64,000 bases of DNA from Bacillota bacterium (GTDB taxonomy: Bacteria; Bacillota; Sulfobacillia; JACIYH01): contig JASEFA010000008.1 in assembly GCA_030019365.1 (NCBI GenBank), forward strand, positions 53,397-117,396, read 5' to 3'. Position 1 is the first letter of the stretch. The number at the start of each line of letters is the position of its first letter. The notes under the pieces were generated by a model that saw nothing but the letters and a program-made list of their open reading frames with translations, did no database searches and was not told the DNA's origin. This document shows positions 16,682 through 27,531 of this stretch, piece after piece. The translations under genes were made by a program, and so were the position numbers.

Positions 16682-19600
16682 CTATGATGCTTCGGCCAGG
16701 CGCAGGGAAACCACCCTGGAGACGCCGGACTCCTCCATGGTGGTGCCGTACAGCACGTCCGCCACCTCCATGGTCCCCTTCTGGTGGGTCACCACCAGGA
16801 ACTGGCCGGCGGGCGAAAGCTCGCGCAGGAAACGAGCGAAGCGGTCCACGTTCGTCTCGTCCAGAGTGGCGTCCACCTCATCGAACAGGCAAAACCGGCT
16901 GGGCCTGGTCTGCAGCAGGGCAAAGAGCAGGGCGATGGCACACAGGGTACGCTCGCCTCCGGAGAGAAGGGAGAGGTGCTGCAGCTTCTTCCCGGGAGGC
17001 TGGGCCACCACCTCTACCCCCCCTTCCAGGGGATCGGATCCCACCAGAATCAGATCAGCCTTACCTCCCCCGAAGATCTGGACAAAGGTGCTGCTGAACC
17101 GCTCCCGCACCCGCTCCAGGGTGGTGGTGAACTTCTCTGTCATCTCTCGCTCCAGTTCCCTGATCACCTGGCCCAGCTTGGCGCGACCCTCTTCCAGGTC
17201 GCGGCGCTGATCGGAGAGAAAGCCGTGTCGTTCTTTCAGACGGGTGTATTCGGCCGCCGCAGCCAGGTTGACGGGCTCGAGCTCGTGCATGCGCGCCTCC
17301 AGATCCCGCACCGTCTCCTCCAGGGCCGCGGTGTCGAGGTCCGCGTCGGGGCTGGCCCGCACCCGCTCCCCGGCCCCCTCCGGGGAGCAGGAGAAACGCT
17401 GGGCCAGGTTGCGGTCCGCTTCCTCCAGACGCAGGCGCAGGCGCATCTCTTCCATCCGGGCGGCGTGCAGGGCCTCCTGTGCTTCCGCCAGCCTGCGCTC
17501 CACCTGCCGGCGGGCGCGCTCGATGGATGCCAGCCGCCGCGCCACCCGGTCGCATTCCCGGGCGGATTCCCCCATGTGGGCCCGGGCTTCCTCGTGGCGG
17601 GCGCTGACCCGGGCCAGTTCCTCCTGCCCGCGCCGGCTCTCGCTGCGCGCCTCTTCCCGTTCCCGGGCCCGGGTCGCCAGGGCCTGCTCGATCTCCTCCC
17701 CGGCCCGGGCCAGCGCCGTCATCTCCTCTCGGGCGCGGGCGACTGCTTCCTCCAGGCGGGCGCGCTGCTCTTCCTGGCCAGCCAGCCGTACACGCAGCGC
17801 CACCACCTCCTGTTCGAGGGAGCGCTGGCCCTCCCGGGCCTCGCCCAGCCCGGCCGACCGGGACGATATCTCCTCTTCCAGGGCGGCGCGGGCGGAGTCC
17901 AGTTCCCGCAGCCGCTCGCCCTGGGCTCCCGTCTCCCGCTCCAACTCCGCCAGCCTCTCCCGCTGCACGCTCTGCTCCAGCTCCACGCCGGCCAGGTCCT
18001 GGACCAGCCGCTGACGCTCGGCCTTCTTCGCCTGCGTCTCCTTGGCCAGTCCCGCCAAGGTTATCTCGAGGCCGCGCAGCTCCTCCTCCACCTCTCGCAG
18101 GCGCCGGGTCAAAACCTCCTCCTGCCCGGTTGCCTCCTCTGCCGCCCGGCGACAGGCCTCCATGCCATCGCCCGTCTCCCTCGCCTTCTCCTCCAGCAGG
18201 GAGATCTCCCGCGCCCGCCCCAGCACCCCGGCGCGGGAACCCTTCCTCCACCCCCCCGCCAGGCTTCCGCCCGGGAACACCACATCGCCGTCGAGGGTCA
18301 CCACCCGCACCCGGAACCCCACCGCCCGGGCGTAACCCAGGGCGGCGGGAAGATCGCGGGCCACCACCGTGCGCCCCAGCAGGTACTCCACGGCGGGAGC
18401 GTGCTCGGGCAGGAAGCTGATCAGGTCCGACGCCACCCCCAGGATGCCTTCCCGCCGCAGGGCCATCTTCTCTCCCGGGGCGAGGGCGGAGGGCCGCAGG
18501 GAGTCCAGGGGCAGGAAGGTGGCCCAGCCCGCCTGGCTGCTCTTGAGGAACCGGATGGCAGCCCGGGCGTCGTCCACCGTCTTCACCACCATATCCTGGG
18601 CGGCCGCACCCAGGGCTACCTCCACGGCCGTTTCATACCGCTCCGGGACGTCCAGCACGGCCGCCACGGGGCCGATCAGGCCGGGAAGAGCGGAGGGGTC
18701 ACGTCGTTTCGTCTCCAGCAGGGCCCGCGGGCCGCGGGCAAAGCCGGCGAAGGACTCCTCCAGCTCGCGCAGTGCCGCCAGCCGCGAGGTCACCTGGTGG
18801 TAGGAAGTCTCCGCCCGGCGGAATGCCGCCTCCTGTTCCGCCCGCACGGTGCGGACCCGCTCCCGCTCCGCCCGGTCCCGGTCCCGCCGGGCCTCCAGTG
18901 CGGTACGGCGGGAGTACGCCCGCTCTTCCTGATCCGCCAGCACCAGCAGGTCTTCATCCGCACGACGCAAGGCTTCTTCCAGCTCTCGCTGCCTTTTCCC
19001 CGACCGCCCAAGAGCCTCTTTGATCTGCCTGACCTCGGACTCCAGGGTTACCTGTCGGTTGCGGGCGGCCGCCGACGTCCCCAGCAGATCGATGAGCTCC
19101 TCCTTCTTCGCCTCCAGTTCGGCTGCCAGCTTCCGGGTGCCCTCCTCCTCCGCCTGCAACCGGGCCCCCAGGTCCTCCAGAGCCCGGGCCTCCTCCCCCC
19201 AGGTTTGAACCCAGACATCCAGGGCCCGGGCGGACTCCTCCACCCGCTCACGGGCCGCTGCCAGGCGGGCAGTCAGGTTATCCTTCTCCTGGCTGAGACG
19301 TCCCGTTTCCGCTTCCAGGGAGCGTACGCGCTCCTCCCAGCGTGTGGCCTCCTGCCCGGCGCGGGAGACCAGGTCGGAGAGGGTCAGGAGTTCCTCCTGC
19401 AGACTCTGCCGCTCCCCCTGCCGTACTCTCTCTTCCTCGCGGAGGGCGGCGTGACTCCGCTCCAGACGCAGGGACTTCTCCTGCTCGGCGCGCAAGGATG
19501 ACTCCAGGCTCGCCACCGCTGCCGAGGCCTCCGCCAGCCGCCCGGCCACCTCCGTCCTCTCCCGCCAGGTGAGCACCAGAAGGGCCCCATCGCGCCGCTG

Positions 19601-20257
19601 GCGGTAGGCCTCCCACTCGCGGGCCCGCCGGCTTTCCTCCTCGAGGGGCTGCATCTGCAGCTCAAGCTCGGCCAGCACGTCCCCCAGACGCTCGCTGTCC
19701 CGGCTGCTGGCTTCCAGCCGCGCCAGAGCCTCCCGGCGGCGCTGGCGGGCCCTCACGATGCCCGCTGCCTCCTCCAGGAGCAGCCGCCGCTCCTCCGGCC
19801 GGGCGGAGAGGATTTCCTCCACCCGCCCCTGCCCCACCAGCGAGTACCCGTCCCGGGCGATCCCCGTATCGTAGAACAGCTCCTGCACGTCCTTGAGCCT
19901 GCACGGAGTGCGGTTGATGGAATACTCACCGGAACCGTCCCGGTATACCCGGCGGGTGACGGTGACCTCGCTGAAATCGAGGGGCAGCCCGCCGTCACTG
20001 TTGTCGAAGGTCAGAGATACCTGGGCCATGGAGAGGGGACGGCGGGATTCGGAGCCCCCGAAAATCATGTCTTCCATGCGCAACCCCCGCAGTTGGCGGG
20101 GGTTGGCCTCGCCCAGGGCCCAGCGCACCGCGTCAGCCAGGTTTGACTTGCCCGTACCGTTGGGCCCCACTATGGCGGTAACTCCGGAGCCTACCTCCAG
20201 CACCACGCGGTCGGCGAATGACTTGAAACCCACCACTTCTACACGACGCAACAGCAT
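16682..20257 (-). CDS. smc: Chromosome segregation protein SMC
   Basis: 1191 residues, typical of bacterial SMC. N-terminal head: MLLRRVEVVGFKSFADR and Walker A GPNGTGKSN (Thr where Ser is usual). Two long coiled coils (about 170-500 and 670-1020) flank a glycine-containing hinge (about 510-660, PGLIGPVAAVLDVPERYE). C-terminal head: signature LLSGGERTLCAIALLFAL and Walker B FCLFDEVDATLDETN. With ScpA/ScpB (not in the window) it compacts and segregates the chromosome. Start at ATG 20257 with CGGAG upstream; a GC hairpin lies between spoVS and this gene. Confidence 0.97.
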   Translation of the reverse strand: MLLRRVEVVGFKSFADRVVLEVGSGVTAIVGPNGTGKSNLADAVRWALGEANPRQLRGLRMEDMIFGGSESRRPLSMAQVSLTFDNSDGGLPLDFSEVTVTRRVYRDGSGEYSINRTPCRLKDVQELFYDTGIARDGYSLVGQGRVEEILSARPEERRLLLEEAAGIVRARQRRREALARLEASSRDSERLGDVLAELELQMQPLEEESRRAREWEAYRQRRDGALLVLTWRERTEVAGRLAEASAAVASLESSLRAEQEKSLRLERSHAALREEERVRQGERQSLQEELLTLSDLVSRAGQEATRWEERVRSLEAETGRLSQEKDNLTARLAAARERVEESARALDVWVQTWGEEARALEDLGARLQAEEEGTRKLAAELEAKKEELIDLLGTSAAARNRQVTLESEVRQIKEALGRSGKRQRELEEALRRADEDLLVLADQEERAYSRRTALEARRDRDRAERERVRTVRAEQEAAFRRAETSYHQVTSRLAALRELEESFAGFARGPRALLETKRRDPSALPGLIGPVAAVLDVPERYETAVEVALGAAAQDMVVKTVDDARAAIRFLKSSQAGWATFLPLDSLRPSALAPGEKMALRREGILGVASDLISFLPEHAPAVEYLLGRTVVARDLPAALGYARAVGFRVRVVTLDGDVVFPGGSLAGGWRKGSRAGVLGRAREISLLEEKARETGDGMEACRRAAEEATGQEEVLTRRLREVEEELRGLEITLAGLAKETQAKKAERQRLVQDLAGVELEQSVQRERLAELERETGAQGERLRELDSARAALEEEISSRSAGLGEAREGQRSLEQEVVALRVRLAGQEEQRARLEEAVARAREEMTALARAGEEIEQALATRAREREEARSESRRGQEELARVSARHEEARAHMGESARECDRVARRLASIERARRQVERRLAEAQEALHAARMEEMRLRLRLEEADRNLAQRFSCSPEGAGERVRASPDADLDTAALEETVRDLEARMHELEPVNLAAAAEYTRLKERHGFLSDQRRDLEEGRAKLGQVIRELEREMTEKFTTTLERVRERFSSTFVQIFGGGKADLILVGSDPLEGGVEVVAQPPGKKLQHLSLLSGGERTLCAIALLFALLQTRPSRFCLFDEVDATLDETNVDRFARFLRELSPAGQFLVVTHQKGTMEVADVLYGTTMEESGVSRVVSLRLAEAS

Positions 20258-20276
20258 GGTTACTCCGTTAAGGCAA

Positions 20277-20291
20277 GACCCCCCGGGGGTC
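20277..20291 (-). terminator. Possible weak terminator/attenuator between spoVS and smc
   Basis: Inverted repeat GACCCCC/GGGGGTC (loop of one to five bases depending on folding) followed on the minus strand by TTGCCTT, a poor U-tract. It could reduce read-through from spoVS into smc. Confidence 0.3.
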
Positions 20292-20303
20292 CGGGGGCCC
20301 AGG

Positions 20304-20564
20304 TCATCGTTGCTCCACCAGGAATCTTATGGCCGTACGCACCTCACCGTCAATGGCCACCTCCGCAAAGGCAGGAATGACCACGGCATCAATCCCGTTC
20401 GGTGCCACGTAGCCCCGGGCTATGGCGATGGCCTTGATCGCCTGGTTCACGGCACCGGCACCCACCGCCTGGATCTGGGCCGAGCCCTTCTCGCGCAGGA
20501 GGGCTGCCAGGGCACCCGCCACCGCCTTGGGTCGAGACTGGGCCGAGACCTTGAGCACTTCCAC
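20304..20564 (-). CDS. spoVS: Stage V sporulation protein S
   Basis: 86 residues, exactly the length of B. subtilis SpoVS: MEVLKVSAQSRPKAVAGALA, then VGAGAVNQAIKAIAIARGYVAPNG and IDGEVRTAIRFLVE. Small Alba-like-fold protein that acts in spore coat assembly and dehydration; biochemical activity unknown. GTG start at 20564 with AAGGAGGA 8 nt upstream; the longer frame (15 extra codons) is leader. Its place between rnc and smc is not the usual Bacillus one. Confidence 0.95.
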   Translation of the reverse strand: MEVLKVSAQSRPKAVAGALAALLREKGSAQIQAVGAGAVNQAIKAIAIARGYVAPNGIDAVVIPAFAEVAIDGEVRTAIRFLVEQR

Positions 20565-20612
20565 CTGCCCATCCTCCTTCGTCCGTTTCCTGTTTCTGCA
20601 AGGTGGCACCCA

Positions 20613-21332
20613 TTATTTCGCCGGCCCCGGTCCCGACTCCTCCAGAGCGATCCGGGCTGCCTCCTGTTCGGCCGCCTTCTTGCTGCGTCCCCTGCCCCGG
20701 CCCGCCACCCGGCCGTCCACCACCACCTCCACCGTGAACACACGGGCGTGATCGGGTCCCTCCTGGCCCACCACCCGGTAGGTGACGCTGCCCCCACGCT
20801 CCTGAACCACCTCCTGCAGGACGCTCTTGAAATCCCCCGTGCCCCGCTTCAGGGTCCGGTCCACGGCAGGGGCAAGCTGCCCGACCACGAAGTCCCGCGC
20901 CCGCTGCCAGCCGCTGTCCAGGTACAGGGCCGCACAGACCGCCTCGAACACGTCCGCCAGAAGGGCGGGCCTGGACGCCCCCCCGCTCTGTTCCTCGCCC
21001 CGACCCAGGTAGAGGAGCTGTCCCAGCCCCAGCCGGCGGGCGGCCCCGGCCAGGGCTCCCTCGCCCACCACGGCGGCCTTGAAGCGACTCAACTCTCCCT
21101 CCCGGGCACGGGGAAAGCGGGAGTACAGGTAAGATGCCATGGCCAGGCCCACCACGGCGTCCCCCAGGAACTCCAGCCGTTCGTTGGAATCACGCCCGGC
21201 CCCGGGGTGCTCCTGCACCCAGGAACTGTGAGTGACGGCCTGCAGGAAGAGGCCGTCACTCCGGAAGTCCCCCAGGGCCTGCCGCAGCGCGGCGAGCACC
21301 ATGGCCTCGTGGCTACCCTCCTGCACCGTCAT
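20613..21332 (-). CDS. rnc: Ribonuclease III
   Basis: 239 residues; double-strand-specific endonuclease for rRNA precursors. Catalytic signature NERLEFLGDAVVGL, second acidic site LLADVFEAVCAALYLD, and a C-terminal dsRBD (from about 170) with FTVEVVVDG and GRSKKAAEQEAARIAL. ATG at 21332 behind AGGGG. Between fabF and spoVS/smc; B. subtilis has acpA-rnc-smc-ftsY. Confidence 0.96.
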   Translation of the reverse strand: MTVQEGSHEAMVLAALRQALGDFRSDGLFLQAVTHSSWVQEHPGAGRDSNERLEFLGDAVVGLAMASYLYSRFPRAREGELSRFKAAVVGEGALAGAARRLGLGQLLYLGRGEEQSGGASRPALLADVFEAVCAALYLDSGWQRARDFVVGQLAPAVDRTLKRGTGDFKSVLQEVVQERGGSVTYRVVGQEGPDHARVFTVEVVVDGRVAGRGRGRSKKAAEQEAARIALEESGPGPAK

Positions 21333-21353
21333 GGCCCCTGTCGGTGACCGTCC

Positions 21354-22598
<1,245 letters not shown>

Positions 22599-22612
22599 AC
22601 TCCCACCCTGGC

Positions 22613-22858
22613 TCAGGAAGCCCGCTCCCGGATGTACTCCACCGCGTCTCCCACCGTCTGGATCTTCTCGGCGTCCTCATCCGGGATTTCCAGCTCGAAC
22701 TCTTCCTCGATGGCCATAAGGAGCTCCACCACGTCCAGGGAATCGGCCCCCAGGTCGTCCTGGAAGGAAGCCTCCATGGTGACCGCCTCGTCATCAACTC
22801 CCAGTTGCTCGACGATGATCCGCTTCAGTTTCTGGAAGATGGCGTCCTTACCCGCCAC
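22613..22858 (-). CDS. acpP: Acyl carrier protein
   Basis: 81 residues. Phosphopantetheine attachment serine in [17 protein letters not shown]; acidic helix II region follows. GTG start at 22858 with GGGGGTGGGG upstream gives the normal N-terminus; the frame is open far upstream but that is not ACP. Carries acyl chains for FabD, FabH and FabF encoded around it. Confidence 0.96.
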   Translation of the reverse strand: MAGKDAIFQKLKRIIVEQLGVDDEAVTMEASFQDDLGADSLDVVELLMAIEEEFELEIPDEDAEKIQTVGDAVEYIRERAS

Positions 22859-22931
22859 TCGCCCCACCCCCTGCTGGGAATTAGACAGATCTGGCACCGT
22901 CCCCGTTATCTGGGCAAGTGCCTCGCCAATA

Positions 22932-23891
22932 TTAGCAAACCTCCTCCCGGGAATCAAGTCGCCCCACCAGCCGCTCCAGGGACGGCACGTCCCCCACGCT
23001 GAACACGGGCACGTCGGGGCAGATGCGCTTGCAGAACCCCGCCAGCACCGTACCGGGACCTGCCTCCACGAAGAGGTCGATACCATCGGCCACCACCCTG
23101 CGCACGCACTGCTCCCACAGCACCGGATGGTCCACCTGCTCCTCCAGAGACTTCCGCACCTCCTCCGCCGTGCGCACGTATTCCCCGTGCACGTTGGCCA
23201 CCACCCCGAAGGCGGGGTCACCGATGCGGGCGCGGGCCAGATCCCGCGCCAGCCTCTCCCGGGCCGGCGCCATCAGGGAGGAGTGGAAGGGTGCGCTGAC
23301 GGCCAGCTCCTGCACCCGCCTGGCACCCGCCTCCCGCGCCAGCCTCATGGCCTCCCGCACCGCCCGGGTATGCCCGGCCACCACCGTCTGCCCGGGGCAG
23401 TTGTAGTTGACCGGCTCCACTACCCCCTCTTTTTGCGCCCGGCGGCAGATTTCCTCCACCCCGGCGGCAGGAACCCCCATTACCGCTGCCATGGCCCCCT
23501 CCCCGGGGGGAACGGCCTGCTGCATGTAACGCCCCCTTCGCCGCACCAGGCCGACCGCCTCCGGGAAGGACAGGGCTCCCGCCGCCACCAGGGCGGTATA
23601 CTCCCCCAGGCTGAGCCCCGCGGCGGCCCGGGGGGTGATGCCATGGCCGGCCAGCACCCGCGCCACCGCCCAGGACACAGTGAGCACGGCCGGCTGGGTG
23701 TTCTCGGTGAGGTCGAGCTGCTCCCCCGGGCCCCGGAAGCACAGGGTTTCCAGGTCGATCCCTGCCGCGCCGCTGGCCGCGGCGAATACCTCGCGCACCA
23801 CCGGGTACTCCCGGTAAAGATCCTCCCCCATCCCCACGTGCTGGGCCCCCTGGCCGGGGAACAGGAAGGCCACCCGTAATCCGCCCGCCAT
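22932..23891 (-). CDS. fabD: Malonyl-CoA:ACP transacylase
   Basis: About 319 residues. N-terminus [18 protein letters not shown], nucleophile Ser in [12 protein letters not shown], catalytic His in [13 protein letters not shown]. Loads malonyl groups onto ACP. ATG at 23891 has GAGGGGG 8 nt upstream and is preferred over a GTG three codons earlier (23900) whose Shine-Dalgarno would touch it. Between fabH and acpP; fabG, usually here, is absent. Confidence 0.95.
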   Translation of the reverse strand: MAGGLRVAFLFPGQGAQHVGMGEDLYREYPVVREVFAAASGAAGIDLETLCFRGPGEQLDLTENTQPAVLTVSWAVARVLAGHGITPRAAAGLSLGEYTALVAAGALSFPEAVGLVRRRGRYMQQAVPPGEGAMAAVMGVPAAGVEEICRRAQKEGVVEPVNYNCPGQTVVAGHTRAVREAMRLAREAGARRVQELAVSAPFHSSLMAPARERLARDLARARIGDPAFGVVANVHGEYVRTAEEVRKSLEEQVDHPVLWEQCVRRVVADGIDLFVEAGPGTVLAGFCKRICPDVPVFSVGDVPSLERLVGRLDSREEVC

Positions 23892-23904
23892 CGCGTCCAC
23901 CCCC

Positions 23905-24924
23905 TCACCAGCGGCAGGCTGCTGCCGCCCAACTCAGCCCCGCTCCGAAGGCCACCATGAGGACGAGATCCCCGGGCGATACCCTGCCGTCCTGGACCGC
24001 CTCGTACAGGGCGACCGGTATGGAGCCGGCGGACATGTTCCCGTAACGTTCCAGGTTGACCATGACCTTCTCGGGGGGAAACCCCAGGCGGCGCACGGCA
24101 GCGTCCATAATGCGCAGGTTGGCCTGATGGGGGATAAAGAGGTTCACGTCTGCGGGGGTCAACCCCAGGTCGCTCAGGAGGGAAAGGGCCGCTTCCTCGG
24201 TGGCCCGGACCGCGAACTTGAACACTTCCTGGCCGTTCATGTGTATGTAATGCAGCCGGCCTGCCACCGTCTCGGCGCTGGCGGGCAGGCGCGATCCCCC
24301 GGCCGGCAGGTAGAGGTGTTTACCCCCCGTGGCATCGGAGCCCAGGCGGAAACCCAGGAAGCCGCGTTCTCCTTTTTCCGCGGCCAGCACGGCCGCCCCC
24401 ACCCCGTCCCCGAACAGGACGCAGGTGGAGCGATCCTGCCAGTCGGTTATCCGGGAGAGGACGTCCCCGCCCGTCACCAGCGCGTACCTCACCATGCCCG
24501 CCTCGATCATCCCGGCCGCCACCCCGCACCCGTACAGGAACGCGGTGCATCCCGACGAAAGGTCGAAGGCAGCCACCCCCGGCACCCCCAGCCGCTCCGC
24601 CACCAGGCACGCGGTAGCGGGGAAGCTCATGTCGGGGGTAACCGTGCCCACCACCACCAGGTCCAGGCGTTCGGCCGGGATACCGGCCTGGGCGAGGGCC
24701 TCCCGGGACGCGGCCACCGCCAGGTCGGAGGTGGCCGTCTGGGGGGCCGCCACTCGCCGCTCTCTGATCCCGGTGCGGGAGACGATCCACTCGTCGCTGG
24801 TATCCACCATCTTCTCCAGGTCGAAGTTGGTGAGCACCCGCTCCCCGACCGCCGCCCCCAGGCCCACCATACGGGCCCGCAGGCGATTCTCCGCCATACC
24901 ACCAGGCCGACCCAACCCGTTCAC
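23905..24924 (-). CDS. fabH: 3-oxoacyl-ACP synthase III (KAS III)
   Basis: 339 residues; starts fatty acid synthesis by condensing acyl-CoA with malonyl-ACP. Catalytic Cys in DLSSGCTAFLYG, His in IPHQANLRIMD and Asn in RYGNMSAGSIP. GTG start overlaps the fapR stop (GTGA) with GGGAGAGGA just upstream; an ATG nine codons in (MAENRLRARMVG) is an alternative. The trailing AAAACRW is normal. In B. subtilis fabHA is elsewhere; here it follows fapR directly where plsX would be expected. Confidence 0.96.
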   Translation of the reverse strand: MNGLGRPGGMAENRLRARMVGLGAAVGERVLTNFDLEKMVDTSDEWIVSRTGIRERRVAAPQTATSDLAVAASREALAQAGIPAERLDLVVVGTVTPDMSFPATACLVAERLGVPGVAAFDLSSGCTAFLYGCGVAAGMIEAGMVRYALVTGGDVLSRITDWQDRSTCVLFGDGVGAAVLAAEKGERGFLGFRLGSDATGGKHLYLPAGGSRLPASAETVAGRLHYIHMNGQEVFKFAVRATEEAALSLLSDLGLTPADVNLFIPHQANLRIMDAAVRRLGFPPEKVMVNLERYGNMSAGSIPVALYEAVQDGRVSPGDLVLMVAFGAGLSWAAAACRW

Positions 24925-25622
24925 TCCTCTCCCGACCTGCCACCGCCGGTGGCTTCCCCATCTCCCGCCCCTGCGTTCTCGGGAGAGAGGGGGAAGACCA
25001 CGAACTTGGCCCGGAACACCTGCTCGCCCCGGGAGCGGGTCACCACCTGGACCACCAGGCTCTTCCCTTTGCCGCGCAGCACCTGGGCGTGGGCGAGCAG
25101 CTTCTCACCCACGCCCACGGGCCGCTTGAACTTCAGATTGGCCAGCCCGGTGAGGGCCACCGGGGCATCCACCAGGGCCAGGGCCAGCGATTCCGCCTGG
25201 GCGAAGATGAAGTGACCCCGCACGATCCCGGTGCGGCAGAACGCCATCTCCGGGCCCGTCTCCAGGATAGAGACCCCGCTCTGTCCCAGCCCGATGTCCA
25301 CCAGGTCCCCCACGATCTCCTGGCTGGCAAGGGCCCTTACCGTCCCCAGAGTGCGCTGGGCCACCTCGCGGGTGCGCTGCCTGAGCTCGGGGATACCCAG
25401 GGCCATGCGGTCCAGCCGTATCGTCTGCACGCTGACGGCCAGGGCGCGGGCCAGCTCCTCGTCAGTGAGAAAGGGGTTTTCCCGCAGCTTCTCCTGCAGG
25501 AGAAGACGCCGGTGCCGGGGTCCCGCCCCGCCGGCAGCGCGCCCCCGGGGGGAAGACTGCGTCTCCCCCCGGCCGCCCGTGGTGGCTGCCGGCCGCGGCG
25601 CCACTGCTTGTGACCTGGGCAT
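24921..25622 (-). CDS. fapR: Fatty-acid biosynthesis regulator FapR
   Basis: 233 residues; global repressor of lipid synthesis genes in Bacillota, released by malonyl-CoA. N-terminal HTH: RRLLLQEKLRENPFLTDEEL, ALAVSVQTIRLDRMALGIPE; long linker helix RTREVAQRTLGTVRAL; C-terminal hot-dog domain that binds malonyl-CoA (GHFIFAQAESLALALVD, LKFKRPVGVGEKLLA). It has about 35 extra residues before the HTH and a Gly-rich C-terminal tail. It opens the fapR-fabH-fabD-acpP-fabF run from its own promoter, and probably autoregulates. Confidence 0.93.
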   Translation of the reverse strand: MPRSQAVAPRPAATTGGRGETQSSPRGRAAGGAGPRHRRLLLQEKLRENPFLTDEELARALAVSVQTIRLDRMALGIPELRQRTREVAQRTLGTVRALASQEIVGDLVDIGLGQSGVSILETGPEMAFCRTGIVRGHFIFAQAESLALALVDAPVALTGLANLKFKRPVGVGEKLLAHAQVLRGKGKSLVVQVVTRSRGEQVFRAKFVVFPLSPENAGAGDGEATGGGRSGEE

Positions 25623-25652
25623 AAAACCACCTTCTAGGGATTGCTGCCAAAA

Positions 25653-25681
25653 AGTATACCGCGGCCGGGAGCCCCGCGCAA
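25653..25681 (-). promoter_or_regulatory. Promoter of the fapR-fab operon
   Basis: Minus strand TTGCGC (25676-25681), 17-nt spacer, TATACT (25653-25658), about 30 nt upstream of the fapR ATG; RBS AGAAGGTGG follows. No clear match to the B. subtilis FapR operator was found around it. Confidence 0.65.
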
Positions 25682-25782
25682 GAGGAGGTGCACCGGCAGA
25701 GGTGCGCTACAGAGGTGCTCCGGTGGGCCCACGCTACGGACGGGCCAGCGCCGCCCGCGGTGCGGCTGCTGCCACCTGGCCG

Positions 25783-25983
25783 TCAGGACTTCTTTCTCTT
25801 CTTTTTTTCCTCCAGCTCCAGCACCTTGCGCCCGGCGTAGTAACCGCAGGCCGGGCATGCCCGGTGGGGCACAATGGGCTCATGGCAACGAGGGCATTGC
25901 ACCAGCGTGGCCGCTGGGAGGTGCCAGTGGGAGCGGCGCATCCCCCGCCTGGAACGGGAAGTCTTCTTCTTGGGAACTGCCAA
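25783..25983 (-). CDS. rpmF: 50S ribosomal protein L32
   Basis: 66 residues: MAVPKKKTSRSRRGMRRSHW, then a zinc ribbon with CPRC and CPAC pairs, and a basic KKKRKKS tail. The zinc-binding (C+) form. It directly follows yceD (6-nt gap), the conserved yceD-rpmF pair, and precedes the fapR promoter. Confidence 0.97.
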   Translation of the reverse strand: MAVPKKKTSRSRRGMRRSHWHLPAATLVQCPRCHEPIVPHRACPACGYYAGRKVLELEEKKKRKKS

Positions 25984-25989
25984 GGACCA

Positions 25990-26529
25990 TCACTCCTCTT
26001 TGTGGGGGAGAAACCGGCGCAGAGCCTCCAGGCGGGGATCGATCTCCTCCACCCGGCAGGAACAGCTGCCCTCGGCCAGCCGGCGGCCGCACACCGGGCA
26101 CAGCCCGGGGCAATCCGGCCGGCACAGGGGCTGGGAAGGCAGAGCCAGGAGCAGGTTCTGTCGCACCGCCTCGGTGAGGTCCAGGGCATCTCCCTGGAAG
26201 AACCACACTTCTGCCCCGCTCTCCTCGGACACCTCTTCTTTCCCGGGGGAGGGAGCGACTCCCTCGCGAAACTCCTCCCGGAAGGGCGTTTCCACCTCCT
26301 GGCGGAAGGACGCCAGACAGCGGCTGCATGTCGCCTCTACCGCTGCCCCGATCTCCCCGTGCACCAGGTAAGCAGGACCGGTATTGAGAACCGCACCTTC
26401 CACCTTCACCGGGCCGGCCAGCGAGACACCCTCGGGCAGGCCGTCCGCGATGGGTTCGCAGAAGGAGAACATCACCCTTTCGCCCGCGCGCAGGCGCAAC
26501 CCGGAGATGTCCACCCGCACGGTTTTCAC
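25990..26529 (-). CDS. yceD: YceD/DUF177 family protein
   Basis: 179 residues; conserved partner of rpmF linked in other bacteria to 23S rRNA accumulation. N-terminal beta-rich part, the CSRC pair (ATCSRCLASF) and a C-terminal CRPDCPGLCPVCG cluster that probably binds zinc, then DPRLEALRRF, the usual tail motif. GTG start at 26529 (next in-frame GTG is four codons on, with a better-spaced AAGGAAGG). Confidence 0.9.
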   Translation of the reverse strand: MKTVRVDISGLRLRAGERVMFSFCEPIADGLPEGVSLAGPVKVEGAVLNTGPAYLVHGEIGAAVEATCSRCLASFRQEVETPFREEFREGVAPSPGKEEVSEESGAEVWFFQGDALDLTEAVRQNLLLALPSQPLCRPDCPGLCPVCGRRLAEGSCSCRVEEIDPRLEALRRFLPHKEE

Positions 26530-26572
26530 CTTCCTTGCCCGGCGGCAATTATATGGGGAGGGCCGACCGGTG

Positions 26573-27517
26573 TCAACGCAGGTCCCTCATGGCAGCGACC
26601 GCCTGTGCCAGAGAACTCACACCCACCACGCGCAAGCCGGGAGCCGCCCCGCGCGCCTCCTCCTCCTGCCCGGAGGGAACCAGGAACAGGTCGGCGCCCG
26701 CCCCCTTCGCCGCCCGGGCTTTCAGGGCCACCCCGCCGGTCCTGCCCACCTCTCCGGAGGGATCGATGCTGCCCGTGGCCACCACCTTTGCCCCGGGTGC
26801 CAGGGGCAGTTCGCCCAGCTGACGCAGCAATTCCAGGGCACAGGCCAGCCCGGCCGATGGTCCGCCCACCCCTCCGGCATTCGCCACTTCCAGGGACAGG
26901 CCGGGCACGCGGGGGTGCAGGGTCACCAGACCCAGGCCCCGCAGATCGTCGGGCCCCAGCTCCACCGTCTCTCCCCTGACCCTCACCGAAGCCCATCCCC
27001 GCTCCCACAGAACACGCCGCAGGTGAAAGGACGTGGGATACCCCTCCAGAATGTCGCCGGGCTGCAGGCGGGCCGCCAGAGGCGCGCCCGGGGTCACCCA
27101 CTGCACGAGTATGCCGTCTCCCGCCACCTCAACCGGTCGCCCCATCAGGGAAAGCGCGGTCACCCCGGCAAACTGCACCGACTCCACGAACAGAAGCCTC
27201 TCCGCATTCATGTATTGTTCCACGGGAAGGGGCAGGGACCGGGCCCAGACCAGCTCCCGTCCGGGATGAAACAGATCCAGAGCCACCTCCCACCCGCGGG
27301 CGCGCCGGGCCTCCACCGTAACCATGCCCAGCCCGGACACTCCGGGGTCGTGCCCCCCGCCCCCGACCTTCACCACGCCACTCAGGTCGAAGACGTGGCC
27401 GGGGGCCAGGGCCAGGAAGGGCGAAGGTATCCAGGCGAGAGCGACCGCCAGGACCAGCCCCGCCCCCGCCCGGGCCCACCCGGACACCCGGGCACGCCGC
27501 GAGCGGGTCCGGGGCAC
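26573..27517 (-). CDS. ylbL: PDZ-Lon type serine protease, YlbL/SepM family
   Basis: 314 residues. One N-terminal membrane anchor (about 15-37), then a PDZ domain (about 125-200, WVTPGAPLAARLQPGDILEG) and a Lon-like proteolytic domain with catalytic Ser in GGVGGPSAGLA and Lys in GGVALKARAAKGAG. Predicted extracytoplasmic face. B. subtilis YlbL limits SOS-dependent YneA; streptococcal SepM matures a peptide pheromone; the substrate here is unknown. Sits in the coaD-ylbL-yceD-rpmF order of Bacillota. Confidence 0.92.
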   Translation of the reverse strand: MPRTRSRRARVSGWARAGAGLVLAVALAWIPSPFLALAPGHVFDLSGVVKVGGGGHDPGVSGLGMVTVEARRARGWEVALDLFHPGRELVWARSLPLPVEQYMNAERLLFVESVQFAGVTALSLMGRPVEVAGDGILVQWVTPGAPLAARLQPGDILEGYPTSFHLRRVLWERGWASVRVRGETVELGPDDLRGLGLVTLHPRVPGLSLEVANAGGVGGPSAGLACALELLRQLGELPLAPGAKVVATGSIDPSGEVGRTGGVALKARAAKGAGADLFLVPSGQEEEARGAAPGLRVVGVSSLAQAVAAMRDLR

Positions 27518-27531
27518 CCCGGCACGCCCCC